Shown here: positions 12,201 through 27,200 of the stretch, piece after piece
Position numbering within the stretch: the stretch's first letter is position 1
How the letters are laid out: every line of letters begins with the position of its first letter
Assembly (NCBI GenBank): GCA_033980235.1
Contig: CM067062.1
Coordinates: forward strand, 18,506,301 to 18,570,300
Length of the DNA: 64,000 bases
Direction: 5' to 3'
From: Diadema setosum
Taxonomy: Eukaryota; Echinodermata; Echinoidea; Diadematoida; Diadematidae
Notes under the pieces: model-generated
Seen by the model: only the letters and a program-made list of their open reading frames with translations
The model's database searches: none
Told to the model about the DNA's origin: nothing
Made by a program: the position numbers and the translations under genes

Positions 12201-15200
12201 TCGTTTACCTTCCAAATGCAGCAAATACTATGAGAAAGACAGTCTGATGTCGGACATGGTGGATGGCCCCATTCTGGCGTCTCTGTTGGGTAAGTTATGG
12301 GTGTTATGCAGCAAACTGATTTGCAATCATTATGTCCTTTCTGATGTAGATGCATTTTGTTTCTCATGTAGATAGATAGATAGATAGATAGATAGATGAA
12401 TGGTATTTTATTGAGGTATTCATGTCTTGCAGTCATAAGACTGAATTGCACATAGAATTACATAGTAAAAGAGACAAATATTACAAAAGAAGTATTCATA
12501 CAAAAGAAACATCTAAAATACTGACATTGTAAAACGAGGTCTTACAAATGACAGGACATGTAGACCTACAAACTAAAAAATTATAGACATTTGGTAGGCA
12601 TGTAGCTGCATCTCAAGTGTTCTTATATGGAATTCAGATTTATTATTAGTATTATTATTATTTCTTGTTCTAGGACAATTATGTCGAATCTGGGATGAGT
12701 ATGTATCTCATGAATGTGGTTTCTTATCGCATTTATGAAATTTATATGAATGTACCTGGTGTTCATTCAGGTTATTTCATACAATTTCTTTACCTTTAAG
12801 TGTACTGTATAAATTCCACTTGATGTGGCTGTCATCAGGGACATACTCTTGTAAGATCATCAAATAAAAATTCTCACAGTTGCAGTAAACCCCCAAGAAG
12901 AAAGATATATTTGAAAAGCTGTATTTACGGAGAAAGTGGCTTAGTTTCTCTGGAATGGATACTTAACGAGAATTGAAAAGATGCATAACCTTGCAGAATT
13001 TCCTCCGTGGAACCTCCCCAAATTGTACCTAGTCTTGGCATCCAGGGGGAATTCTTGCAGCAGAAATGATCATGTTAAGATCTTCAAATTGGCACCACTG
13101 AATTTTACTGCATATTCTATATTGGAGAAAGATCAGAGCAAATTCATTTATTCTGTCTAAAACAACAACAAAAAATGTTGCCAATTTGAGAACAGGAACT
13201 TGATTTTTTTAGGACTAGTTATAGATCACAGATTCATCTGTAGATATAATGATTAAGACTTTTGAAAATTCTGCAACTAAAGCAAACAATTGTAAATAGA
13301 CAACAAAGGGCTCAAAGTGAAAGTTATTGTATTCATATCTACTTCGTGCATTACCAACAAATAATAAAACTTAAAAAGTATAAGGATGCATCAAGATACC
13401 CCAGAAATGTGCTTTTTTAGGACTTGGTGCAGTAACAAACATATGAAAAATCCTTTTGTTAGCCCTCCTTGTGAGTAGTAACAAGAAGAAAATTAAACAT
13501 GGAATATAAGCACAGCCATAAAACCATTGGCGGTGGTTTGATCCTCCAATTACATGTCTGCTTTGCTTTTATTCAGGTGTGCCCAGCATAGATTCAGAGC
13601 TTTTCCTGACTAGTAGTAAATCAAGGCAAACTGCTCCATATGGCTGGAAAGGAAGTGACACAAAAATATATTCTCTAGTCCTTCAGAAGGTCAATACACA
13701 AAATACAGAGCTCTGAATACATGTCTGTTGGCCACATCTGCTTTGCAGTGGACGGAGAAAACCTGAACTAGATTACATTTAGAAACACTCAGGGCTGTGG
13801 TGCCTGTATCTTCCTTTCACTTTTTTTTCCCTGTTTGGTTTGTCCCTTTTTCGTATTTTGGAGAGCAGGCAGTTTGTTTTGTGTCGATAGATATTATTGA
13901 TTGCTTTCGGGATGCGTTGCGATGTCAGGGACCGTACTGGGCCAGCTGTGGGTGGAATATCGTGGCATCCTACGGGACTGCCGCAAAGAACGATTGGCGG
14001 TGGCTAAGTGTTTTTGTCACAGTGTGAGGGAAAGGCAGCCACTACATCTGGCTCACAGTGCAAGCAAGACCTATTTTTAGCATTTCTTATTTGTTGTTGC
14101 TTACCGAACTAAAAGGGAACTACTGTCCCAATTGTGTGTCAAACCGGAATGATTGCTATTGAGATTGTATTTTTTTTTTCCTATCAAATGCCAAGCTAAC
14201 AGCCACATGTGAACTTGTCATGAATCATATCGTTGTAGAGAAGAGAGGGGTTCATTTGATTTACCAAATATGAGTTCTCCCAAGGGGGAAGGGGAGGGGA
14301 AATGGAGGGTTGAATAAAGGTTGCACTACACTACTTTACCTTTAAGGCACAGGTGTCAAGTGTTATTGTTTCTGATTTTGTCTCTCTTTTTCCTTTAATG
14401 GAGGCAGTGTTGGTACTTGTGCTTTAATTCAGTGCACTTAATCTCTTGACATTGATGGCAAGATACATGACTGTGGAGAGGTATGAAGTTGGGAAAGAAT
14501 TCATTGAAATGAATTGTCCTTCATGATCAGAATTCTTTATAATTATTCTTTATAAATATCTCTGTAGGATGCTGCAAAATATTCAATGCACCGTTCCCTC
14601 CCCTCCCCCCCCCAAAAAAAAAAAATAGATAAATGAAAGACGCCTCTAGCTAGAGCAATGACCAGTAAAGTACATTTTCATTTCCATTAATGGAAGATTA
14701 AACAAGAATCCGTAGATTGGGAATTTATTGTACATCTTGCAGCTAGTGATACATACTCCCGTGCATAGTGAACCATAGCATGTTGTGCTTTCTAGTGAAG
14801 ATATGAACATGTTTTTGTTATCAAGATTTCATTTCCTTTGAATTACTGTATGTAAACAAGAGTAGAAACAAAATTTCACATCACATTCAGTGTCATCTGC
14901 ATTCCTTTCAGTGTGTTTCATCTTTTATTTACAATGTAACATGCATTTTGTTTCATATTTGTCTGCATGGCATTCATTGAGACTTGCAATATAATTTAGC
15001 AAAAGTGGATGGCTTTTCAATTGAAAATACATCCTGTAGGTAAAATGTGAACGTAAAGCCGTGCTCAGACAAACCAAAAATATGAATATTTTATGGAATG
15101 TGTTGTGATCTTGACCTATACTTCTCATGGGCTTTTGAGCAGAGAATTAGTCTTTTTATTCATGTGCAAACTGATGGGATAATCATGAGGGGATGACATC

Positions 15201-18200
15201 ACAGTCATGTATAAATGAAATATATATTATTGGGATATTATCATATACCGTAAAAGTGGATATTTTTGCGCAACTAATTTTTCACGCTCGGCCACGTAAG
15301 AAAAGTTTCACATGTTTTTAATTCCGCGGAATCACGACATCAACTCCTGGAACATATGGCAAGCAAAAATATTCATACGTGCTTTTATTTTTGCACTAGC
15401 TTCTGGTTGCGCGATATGCGAGAAAATTTAGACACCGCGAAAATTTCCACTTTTACAGTAGTGTGTTTATTTTTTAAATACCAGACATTTTCAAATTTTG
15501 TAACTTGGGAAAGGAAAATCTCTTCCACTTAAAGCATATGAACTATTCTGTTGTTTGACTCACATTTTCTGTTCCTCTCAGCTTGATATAGAGCAGACTT
15601 TTCCCTTTAACCCTTTGAAGACTGGTCCCAAGTATACTCGGACAGGTGTCCGTGGGAAAAGCATGTTATACCAAAAGCAGGTCGTCCTCAACAAGTTAAT
15701 ATGATAGACCATTTAGGCAATTTAGTCAAATTCTGTGCATGTTTTGTTCTCAAAAGTTGCCCTTAACAACCTCAAAGCTTGTTAAATGCTTGACCCACCT
15801 GGTGACAGTTAAGTGAATATCTACGTGAGGAACTTGATGGGACGGAACAGGCGAATGAAGTGCTTCATTACTAGGCTATAGGAAAAGAATATCCACGAAT
15901 TGTAATACTATATACGCCAAATATTTTGCAAGGTTTTTATTTTCGCAAACTTTGCGAGTCGAGTGCTATTTGCAAATTTTGCAAGTCAAGTGCTATTTGC
16001 AAATTTCGTGAGTTGAGGGCTTTTTGCAAATCTAAAAACAGGCAAAAACATAAACTATGATTCTGACGTGAATGTGACTTGCACACATACAAGGTACATT
16101 TCTCCATTCAGTACTATCCTCCACAATCTTGAATTTAACCACTCGCAAAATTGTCGGGAAGTCCAGATTCATGAAAAAATATACTTGCTACATATATGGC
16201 ATATACATTACATTACATCGAAAATCTATTGCATTCGTGTGTGACACTGTCCCATGGCTTTGTTTGATACCCTGCCAGTTGGACCGTGTGCCCTGGACTA
16301 CTCCAAGATGAAGACGGCCGACCATTACTGGACAGACCCCCCTGCTGATGAGCTTGTCCAGAGACATCGGATACACAGTGCAGGACCTGGGGTCACTTCG
16401 GGGGCTAATTCACCAAGAAGACCTGGCTTACAGGTGGGGGCCACATCTATTTACTAACTGCTGCTGGTAGAAATAATGATTTGAATAATTATATTATTTG
16501 ATATCAGTAATGATAATAGCAATAACAGTGATAAAAAAGATAATGATAAATACAATAGAATTGATAGTAAAAATAATCATGATGATAATAACAATGACAA
16601 TAAAGATCATAATGATAATAATGTACAAGTAACAAAGCACTAGTAACAAAGATATTAAGAAATACATACATAGGACAGTATACTTTTGGTGTATCTCTAT
16701 TTAAGTCTGTGTAATATTTAATGGAAATATTACACTTTCTTCTGTGATTTTTTTTTCTCTCAAGGCAAATGACGAGGGTCCATGTATTTTTGAGGGAACA
16801 AAGATAGCTACTACAGAATAAAATCTTTCCGTAGACATTAGCATCATTTCTGGATGTTATTCCATCTGAATTCAATGAGGTTTTATATCCAAAATGGACT
16901 TTTCAATCTCTAAGTATGAAATTCTTTCATTGTCTTTATACAATGAATGATAGCTATGGTAATGAAGCGTGCATGCACACCCCCCTTTACTTTGCAACAA
17001 GACATTTGCCATGATAATTCCAGTAATTAATACGACAAATTACAGGTGTAAGCAGTTTTCATCAAATATGTTTGAAACATGTTGATCTATATCTGTTTTT
17101 GTGAAATATCACCCAAGTGAAAACAGATCCCCTCCCCCCAAAATAAATCAATTTTCCACTGCTATTTTTGTACCAAAACGGCAGTTTTAACCGAGAGAGC
17201 ACAGCTGTCAAGCCAAACGAGATAGAGAGTATATCCCATTGTTCATGTCCCAGAAAAGACACAATAGAGTCTCCTTTTGCTGCTCCATTTATCAATCACA
17301 CGAGGGGGAAAAATACCACCCCCTCACAGTTCTACAATGTACAGTAATGATCACTTTATCAAGTATGATGAGGAGTATTAGCAAAAATGCAGGCTTTGTT
17401 TGAAGTAGTAAAAAAAGCACTAAATGTCAATGATATGTCTTAGTTTCTTATCAATTGATTTTACTGAATATTCTTTCTTTTTTCATAATCAAAAGATTTG
17501 CATGCACTTTCCCTAAAATAAATGTCATGCTGTCATTGAACATGTGCTCATATGTAAAGCAAGACTTCTGGAGCAAGACTGTCTGTCATACTGCAGGACT
17601 CAAGACACATAATTTCTGTTTGGCAATATGGAAATATGTTGAAATCCTAAAATGGGTGTATCTAATCCAGTGAAGATAACAAAGTTTAAACTTCACGTTG
17701 TAATGATCTGCATGCATCAAAGAGGCATTTTGTAATACTGCTTTAACTTCTGACCATTCGAGCATTGCGAATTAAGGGTTTCTGGGATGAACACTGTACT
17801 AGGGCTTTCTATAGCTCAGTCAGTAGAGCACCTGGCTAAAATCCGGAGGTCTTGGTTTCGCATCCCGATGGAATCCCATTTTCTTCTCTTATTTTTTCAC
17901 TAATAAATTGTTTTGTAATCTCTGAGGATTCAACTTATCTACCGAGTTAGCCTCACATCAAGTCTGTACCACTGTGTCTTGCAGAGAATGTATTTTACAG
18001 TCTTTGAATAGATATATCACATCTTCCTCCAATGATAGACTCTTCAAACATTTGATCACTGTACAATAATCTACATGCCAGAGGTCCTTTGTTTTGTTTC
18101 ATAACTTCTAACATCACAAATTATCTTAGATGCTACTGATATTTCAGACATGAGTGTAATTGAAAATTTGCAATATTCATCTCATTGCTCCCTCCTCCTC

Positions 18201-21200
18201 CTCCCCTTTATTGACTTCTGGCCCTTTGTTGACCTCCGACCCCAGGTCAAGAGGACAGCTACGGGTACGACGCCAGAGGAGCACTGCCGGACACCGGTCT
18301 CGGCCCGAGACTACGTGGAGTCTCTGCATCAGAACTCGAGGAGCACGCTTCTCTATGGAAAGAACAACGTCCTTGTCCAGCCGGTAAGTTCAGACATTTA
18401 GATATTGCTTCCTGTCGTTGCCCATAGCAACCGCTTTGTGCACGATGTCAATGGCACTTTGAGGGCGTGGTCCTTAGAGGGGTAGAGATTATGGTAGCTA
18501 TATGGCAATCATTGCTTCATGTCCTGAGACTTTCTTTCCTTCAGACAAGTGTTGTTTTCCTGTCAAACACTTCTTAGTCAGTATTGTGGTGGAAAATGGA
18601 AGATTGTGATTGAAGGCATTTGATTGTGATTGAACATAATTTCAACAGAATCTAATGCAGACAGGAGTTAATTAGATTATTATCATAGTTTGCAATTCAC
18701 GCTTCGTCTTGCATTGAAGAAAAAAAATCAACTTGTAGACAGGGGAGAGAATACTTCAGTTTAGTTCTTCTTTTAAAGATGTTATTATTTTTAATAGCAG
18801 TTTGCAATGAAATAACTCTGAATTCTTTGCCTTGTCAATTGTCAATGCTTCAGTGTCAAATGCAAGGGGATGTGAATATAGAATGGCAATGTAATCCATT
18901 TGGGACCACTGTCTTGAAAATCTATTCACTTTGTACATAAATATGTTGCCGACAGGACTGGAACGGTTAATGGCGAAATATTCCAGATGCTCACTTGGTA
19001 CAAGTGTATCACCGACTTTCCTTTGACCTCAAATGCACAGCAGATGTGATCTAGTAAAGCAAGGCAACTCTCTAATCCAGTTTTGATGATATTGGTTCAT
19101 TGTTAGGAGATAATTCTCACTTGGCTGTCAATTTCGGTGACCTTGAAAAGAAATAAGACGTACGATAGCTTAACTTGACATACTGTAAAAGTGGAAATTT
19201 TCACAGTGTGGAAATTTTTGTGCATTTCGTGTAACCAGAAGCTAGCGGGAAGATAAAAGCATGCGAATATTTTTACATGCCATATGTTCCAGTAATTTAT
19301 GTCCTGATTCCGGGGAATTAAAAACATGTGAAATTCATCTTAACCGGCAAGGGTGGAATGTTACTCCTGCGAAAATATCCACTTTTACACTAAGGTGCAT
19401 CTGGTAGAGATGTCGCAACATGTAATTCATGGCTGGGGCACTATGATTTAGATGAGACTAAGTTTATTTTGGGTGAAACTTTGAAGGTATTTGATGAGTG
19501 TGATGGGACATTTGAGAAGGTTTCATTCCTCAAGTTCAGACGAAGAGAATAGTTGAACTGGAAATTTTGCCAAGGCCCTTTTCAAAATGTCAACTGCCCT
19601 CTTCAAACAAATCCCTCAGAAATTTGAAGGCCTTGGCAAAGGAGGAGACTGGCTTTTTAGAGGAGAGTCTATTTGTTTTTGTTTTTTTGTGTGTGTGTGA
19701 AATGGAAATCAAAAAAATATGCTGCTGGTCAAGGCAGTCTGATAATGTCGTAGGTGTCGACTGGCAGGACAGGCTATGCAGTGCAGTGGTGTGGTGTGTC
19801 TGTCTAGGTGTTTGTTGTGTGTAGGAATTAGTCGCTTGTAAATCTGATGGCTGCATTTCCAGAGGGCAGTTGGGGGAGTGTGATCCCCCTTCGTGCTTTC
19901 CACTGAATTCCGCTTCACCCGGCCTTCGTCGTCGCCGAGAGCCATTTATTCAGATGAGGGGAAACTACTCGGAGAATCTCTCCCTTTGCTACCCTTATAT
20001 TTCATTAGTTCTGCTATCATTGTTGATGTTTGAAGACTGCAGTGGGGCGATACAAAGCCTGATTGCTGATTATCATAGTAAATTACATCTCGGCACATCA
20101 ATATGATAAGCCTTAAAGTGTGTATGTGCTTATGTATGTGTGTGTGTGTATGTGTGTGTGGGGGCTTGTTTCTACAGATTCTTGTGTATGTTAAAGGTAG
20201 GGTAATCATAAACTGAGCAGGGGTTGCAGCATTAACATCATTGTGTTAAATTGATGATATGTTGATAATTTTGTTTTTGTATTGATTTTACTACTTTGAG
20301 GATGTAATTAGGAATTTGTTTTGCCACATAAGTGATATTGAGGGTATCAAAAATCAACACAGGTCAACATGCATTTGCACTATATTGGTCCTTTATGAAC
20401 TACTAGTTTATTGATGATTGACACCGTCCATATCAAAACAAACTGATGCTGTTGATAAAGTCACGGTTCTTGTTCTTCAGGCATGGTGCTTACACATGTA
20501 GATACAATTAGATCCTTGTAAACATGTTTGACACTATCCACTAGTAGAAGAAATTTATTTTGAGAAATAAATGAAGAGAATCAGTTTGTTTGCAGAACAA
20601 TTCCTGGAAATGTCAGAAGACTTCAGGCAGAAACTCATTTTTCTATCACATCAACCAACTGATGTACTTCTCTGTCTAGCTTGTACAGCAAAATCTATTC
20701 AAGTTTTCAAATATATGTGAGTAGCGTCAATACTGATGATGCTTATTGCTTAATCAGCCCCTTTAATAGGGCTGATCAGTTTACCTAAGATCAGACATAG
20801 CTGATCATACCTTAGCAACATCCCAGCCAAGAGTGGTTAATGAATAACCCGGAAAAAAAGAAGCCTGTCTCTCTCTGTCTCTCCCTCTCTCTCTCTCTCT
20901 TTGATATCATTTTCTGGTATCCAACATCATCATGTATGGCCATCACAGTGTAGCCTCAACTCCAGGTGTTTGGAACATATTATACAAATGATGCATAAGT
21001 GAGCAGGTGTCCGTGGAGATGCAGCACACTCAAGGGAATTTGCAGTGGTGTAGCATGCATGAGGCACAGCCAAGTGCATGTTGCACAACATTGTAGATAC
21101 CCGAGACTGAGCTGCATCTCCACTTTTGTCATGAACTTAAACCTGTGCATTATTTGTTTTATGAAATAGGTCTATGATCTATTTTTTATATACCATGATG

Positions 21201-24200
21201 GGTAAATACCACTCAGCTATGTGTAGAACTATCTTTTGAAAAAGCCAAGGTGTCTGAAGAAACGTTCCAAGCACACTGGTACTGAACATGAACTTGTTTA
21301 CGGTGAATATAGGTGATTGAGTGTACGCTCGTAACTGACTGAGTGCGCATTGCTAAAGTATGCAAGTGTGATGTTATTGATTGAGACTAATGCAAGCCAC
21401 AGTCACTTGAGTATCTCTGAGCAGTCATTAGTACATGGTCAATGGTAAAAACTAATGCCCGCTGGGCATGTTAGGCAAATAAAAGACTGGTCATGTGATT
21501 GCTCTCAACCAATCATTTGATTAGGGTCAATAAGTACCATTTTATAAATCATGATAGCCAGTCATCAGTAGTTTGAAGGTCTGCAGCATATATCATGCCA
21601 GAGTATCTGGTGCATCATATTGCACAGTAACAAGTGCTTTTAGCCACTGAGTGAGAGGCTCTTGGAATTAATTTGATATATGAGAGAGGGAGAATGGGGG
21701 GGGGGGGGGGGGAGGGGTAAAGTAAAAAGCAGTGACAAATACCCAGGAGTCATGAGTGTCTTTGTTGATGTGTGTGTCCACCTTGTGTGATACACAATGC
21801 ACTAATAACCAATATTGTTTCAAAATTACTTAGTTGTTTTGTTGAGTTCAGCAGCTGTAGGCAGCTGTAAATGCTTTGTCAAAGAATGTAGTTTGTAGCA
21901 TTACATTGATCTTGTAAATCAACCTGTCATTAATTCATGTGTTGTCTTGTGAAAGCAGCTTGTGTTAAACATGGTAGCAGTATCATCTGCCATGAATTGA
22001 TACTGTAAAAGTGGATATTTTCGCGCAACTAATTTTTCGTGCTTGGCCAGATGAAAAGAATTTTGCGTGTTTTTAATTCCGTGGAATCAAGACATCAACC
22101 ACTGGAGCATACAGCATGCAAAAATATTATTGTGCTTTTATTTGTTTCTGGTTGCGCGAAATGCGCGAAAATTTCAACACCGCGAAAATTTCCACTTTTA
22201 CAGTACTCTGATTTCTAGGCACAGATGTCAAATTTCTAGTTTTTGGTTCAAATTTTAGTCACATTGTTTCATGTTAATTTGTTTAATTACTCTTAAATAT
22301 GTAGATGTGTCCTCGCATTTGTAAGTACATCCTTTTCTCAATCAAGTTTAGATTAATTGAATCAGAAGTTTGATTTGGTATGATCGAAAAACCTGTGCAT
22401 TTGACAGCTGCGATGTCAATTATTATGATGGCAGCTGTTGCCAGAACTTCAAGTGTTTCTCCTTGTTTATTTAAGTCATATAGAATCATTGATTGCCACT
22501 TACTATCTCAATTCAATATCATAGTTTTTGTGCTCTTGGTTACTTGGAAGTTGTTGTTGTTGTTTTCCTCTTTGGTTATTGACACTCTTCACCTAAGTTG
22601 TAATCAAAGTATGCTGCCAAAATGTGTCTGCATAACACATGAAAATCACAAAGTTACAAGCTTTACCATGAGCATGTGGATTTTCTCTCCTCAATTCATC
22701 AATCCAGAATCTGCAAATGTCATTTCCTCCTTATAAAATTGATTATTATTCTATTTGGATTCTTCTTTGATTGGATTTTCTTTTTCCCTTGGGTCACTGA
22801 CATTGTTCCCCAATGTAATGTGACGTATGCTGCTACTGTAGGGCCTCATGACTAGATAATCATGATAATGGTGATAACTTTACCAAGAGCTCAAAATTTC
22901 TCCCCTCAATTTGTTTTTAATATCCAATCCAGATTCAGTAGATGATTCCCCTTCCCAACTAATTTGAAATGAGATACTATATTTGGACTCGAGTTAACAG
23001 CAAGGGTTATGAAGCATTGATTTGCTAAAAGTTGTTGCTACTGTTTTTTTAATCCCTGGTCATTGACATTTCTCTCCTGTGTGATGAAAGGGCATGTATG
23101 TTAGATGAAGTTTGTCCCCATGAGGTTATAGGAAAACAAAATCAAACAAAAATGTTTGTTAGTGGCTTTTCAAGCATTATGCTGTATTTGACTTGGAGTA
23201 GAACACCCTTGTTTCAATGGCCAGTGTTAAATGGTAATTGCAAATTAAATATCTGTTTGTGGTATATATATCATGGTCCATTTATAATGATTTCTTGTTT
23301 TTTCTTTTTTCTTAAATTCCTACAAAGTTACTCTTCACTTTTCTGAGTTCTTGATTTACTTACAACATTCTCAACTGGGGAAGTGTTTTTTTTTTTTTTA
23401 ATTAATACAATTTTAAACACTCAGGCAGAGAGCCAGGTATTTGTAGGAAATATAGAGCTCTTATGTCATTTTTATTGTGTTGTGTAGCTAATCCATGCTA
23501 TATGTTATAAAGAGATGTAATTGATGGTTGGAAATCTACATTCTTTTGAAATGGCAATACAATCAACACTTTGCAATTCTGGACCATTAATAGATTACGA
23601 ACCATGAACATTAGCCGTGTGATAAAGCCAGTTATAACCAAGATACAGAGTGACCCAACTAATAATTCCCTTCAATACTGGAAAAATAGACAAGTTTACT
23701 ACCACATTCAAATCTTATGCACGCCTTTATGGCTTAAGCCTTTCCTGACAGCCAGAAAGCTTGCCTGAGGCTTGCCTGACATAGCAACAAGTAATGCATT
23801 GCATGCATTCCAAGAAGTAACACAGATCAAGGATTGCAGGTCGATGGAATAGACCTATTCGGTTTTGGTGCTTTTGTTTTTTCTGATGTCATTGTGTATT
23901 TCAGACATAAGTTACAGTGTAATAAAACTGAATAGGTCTATAGCTTGTAGGCCACTGAGCTTGTGTATTCTGATCATTGGAAATTCTTCCTCTTAGGATC
24001 AACTAACAAGCTATAGACCTATTCAGTTTTATTACACTGTAACTTATGTCTGAAATACACAGTGACATCAGAAAAAACAAAAGCACCAAAACCGAATAGG
24101 TCTATTCCATCCACCTGCAATCCTTGATTTGTGCCACTACTTTGAATGCACACAATGTATTACTTGTTGCTATGTCAGGCAAGCCTCAGGCAAGCTTTCT

Positions 24201-27200
24201 GGCTGTCAGGAAAGGCTTTAGCCCATGTGTATAAATCACATGGTAGACTGGAGAGGAGAGGGCATCTGTGTTTAATATTTTGAAAATGGTTTTGCATTGG
24301 GAAATGTTTGAATAGAAATAAGCATGTATTTTTTGAATGAATTTTTCTGATAATGCACAAAATGATAACATAATCCAGTATTACTGTACACAGTGACAAA
24401 TTTTAAAAAATGCAGTCATTTACTTCTAGCAGTAAACACAAAAATATCCTTTGTGTTTGAGTTCTGGTCATGAAAAAATACACCACAGTAATTTCTTTTG
24501 TTTGTGATAATAATTATCACAAACAAAAGAAAATTAAAGACAATGGGAGCCCGTGCTTATTAAAAGAAAACCCAGCAAGTCCTTCCCTGCCCCTCCTGAA
24601 TAAACAGTACTGCACACAGGCTCACCAGTGCACACACAGACACACACAGACAGACACACACACACACACACACAAGCATGTACACACATTCACTATAAAT
24701 ACAACCAAGGAGGTTTTATATACATGGAGTTGCAACTGGCTGTAATTATTCAAACAGTTGTCAGATATCTATTGATGTACAAAAGAATTCCACAGATGCA
24801 CTTGTGCCTTTGATGATCGATGTTCCAAGCCGCCGTCTTGCTGAGCAATCTGAAGATTCATTTTGAACGTTATCATAATGTTAGCCATATTTTGCTTATT
24901 TATTTATTAAATGAAATGAAATTTCACTTAATAATAGAGCATGTAAAACAAAAGTCAATTCCGTTCAGAAATTTGCGCAAAAGTGTAAATCAGAGCTGTA
25001 TTATGTGAAAATGTTTAAAACTGTACCATCCTGAAAAGCTGGTTTTATCACTTTTCGACTTAATTTCCCCAAATGAAACTAACATGTAATAATCTTCAAG
25101 TATAATTCTTTATTGATAGATATATCAGATTAGTACCCGCGTATGCCCAGTTGAGTAATTTTCATTTTCATTTCAGCGTTTTTTCCTCAATTTCTGTTCG
25201 CGCATCCTCGTGTCTGTACCACCTAGCTTTTGTAAGAAGGGATAGTGAAAAGTAATTACCATCACAAAGACATATCTTCCTTTGAAAGTGGCTGGTGATT
25301 ATGCAATGAGACACGAGTCAATTGTCTTCGTATCGGCACGGCAGATCCTGTTTGGCACATGCTTCAAATACTTTTGAGCGGCGGCTTCGAACATAGATCA
25401 AAGGGAATAACTCTGTCGTTACGCCATCTCTTCAACCTCCTTGATACAACCAAGCATGTAGGAGAGTATAGACACAAACAAACAGGTGTCTGCAACAACC
25501 TGTTTAATGTAAATTCCTGCATACCTATGACATGAGTAATCTTTAAGGAATGAATTCAGCTTTATACAACATCACGGTGATTTAAGTACAGGTGCATGGT
25601 CAGTATTATAGTCTTAATGCCTTCCCGTGTAGTATGTGTGTGTGTGTGTGTCAGTGAAAGTTTTTATCAAGTTGGAAGTGCTTGTCTTTGCCATATGGTA
25701 GTCAAGTGTAATTTTAGATTGCATGATTCTGTATGCCTCTATGACCAATTTTTGTGAATATCCTCAATTGACTTTAACAGTCATAATATCTACATCTGCT
25801 GGTACCTCCCTACACTTGTGGCAGTGCATCGGCATTTTTTTTAAATCGCAAAATTGAAGGGTACGTAACATTATATGATTTAGGCACTTGCAACATTTCA
25901 TCCGCAATACAAACAAGAAACCAAGAAATTATTGATCTGTGACAGAAATTTCAATCTCCAGACTACATCCTTTCATACTCATTATTTCAACTTTAGCATT
26001 TTGAGGTGCACATTTTTGAAAATCATCACCAAAAGCACATCATGAAGTAGATTTTTTTTTTTCAAATTTATATATGAAAATTATACACCAACCACCACCA
26101 AAATGTCTGGTAAAACTGGCAGTTGCAATGGTGTTGGATGCTGAGAGTTGTTAGATTAGACAGCCTGTTGCAAACTGAGAAAAAAATTGGGATTTTTTTT
26201 TTTTGAATGAGGTGAAACCAATACAATTCAGCAAAAGCTAGGCAACGTCAGTCTTTATTCAACCCCCAACTGTTGCTTGGCAACAGGATGACATCATCAG
26301 CCCACTACTTTCTCCAATCTGTTTGATTCCTCATCTTATCAAATTGCATCGTGATCTATGGACATTGTATGGAATTCCACTTTCTTTCTTTTTTTCGTGC
26401 AAAGCAGAAAAAATTGTCGTTTTCCCTTTTCATCATGCGGGGATGTTTATCATATCCAGGATGATTACATAGAGACATCTAGAGAAGTTGAATTATCGTC
26501 TCCCGACAGCCGAGACCCAAGCAAACAAGACGAATGACCTTTTGAAATTATTTCCAATGCATGGAGAGCGTTGTGCTCATTTCATTACAGTTGTGCCCGG
26601 ATGATAATAAATATTCCCCATACCATACAGCAAGAATTGCATCAGTGCGGTGGCATTCATATTTTCACCGGTGCATAGCTCCAGTTGACCTAAGCCAAAC
26701 AGACAATTTAAAAGCCGTTGGTTCAACCTGTAAGCTGGCTGACCAGAAATAAAGACCCTCTCAACAACCCTTATGTATCTTTCAACCATAACATAAATTT
26801 TGTCAGTGTTTTTGGCATTTCCAGTTAATTCGAGATTTCAAAGATTTGATTAGAGAAAAAATTTACTTAGAAGTTTCAGCCACTGCTGCCCTTTTTTTAT
26901 TTTATTTTGTACTTTTTCCTGTGATAAATGAGTACATCTCACATATTCCTTATATACTTACTGCGAAAGTTGTTGCTACAATCCCAGTGATCGTGTTAAA
27001 TGAAACAGGCTGAATTGTTTGGTAAAAACTACATTTTATTAAACATCAATATAATGATATCATGATATATTGATCATATATGATAGGAGTACGAGCTATA
27101 TGTAGTCTTTGTAAATACTTGGTGCTCACAACACATTGCCATTTAGAGATGTTAGTTTATGGAAAGTACTCTATAAATTTCCTTGAAACATGAATATGAA

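Larger units (their letters stand above)
11120..12221. other. intron B-C (1.1 kb)
   Basis: Begins with a (TTG)n tract. It contains a reverse-oriented repeat tail (11168-11300) and a small TIR element (11762-11980). Confidence 0.85.
12290..16278. other. intron C-D (4.0 kb)
   Basis: Contains a (GATA)n run (12372-12397), a retroposon tail (12406-12540), a 400-bp repeat copy (13041-13370), a TACTGTAAAAG-type element (15245-15460), a TTAA mini-element (15607-15699) and a GCAAA-rich repeat (15908-16097). No coding sequence recognised. Confidence 0.8.

Noticed and set aside
17805..17875. A functional tRNA gene
   Set aside because: A58 of the T loop is changed, the T stem has a mismatch and the acceptor stem lacks its first two pairs.
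19870..20106. A coding exon in the GC-richer patch of intron E-F
   Set aside because: No phase-compatible splice pair is evident, there is no protein similarity, and exons E and F join perfectly without it. It is kept only as a possible conserved non-coding spot.
26577..26789. An exon after the TTTCATTACAG acceptor-like site
   Set aside because: The acceptor looks good, but the following frame has no donor in phase and no recognisable protein.
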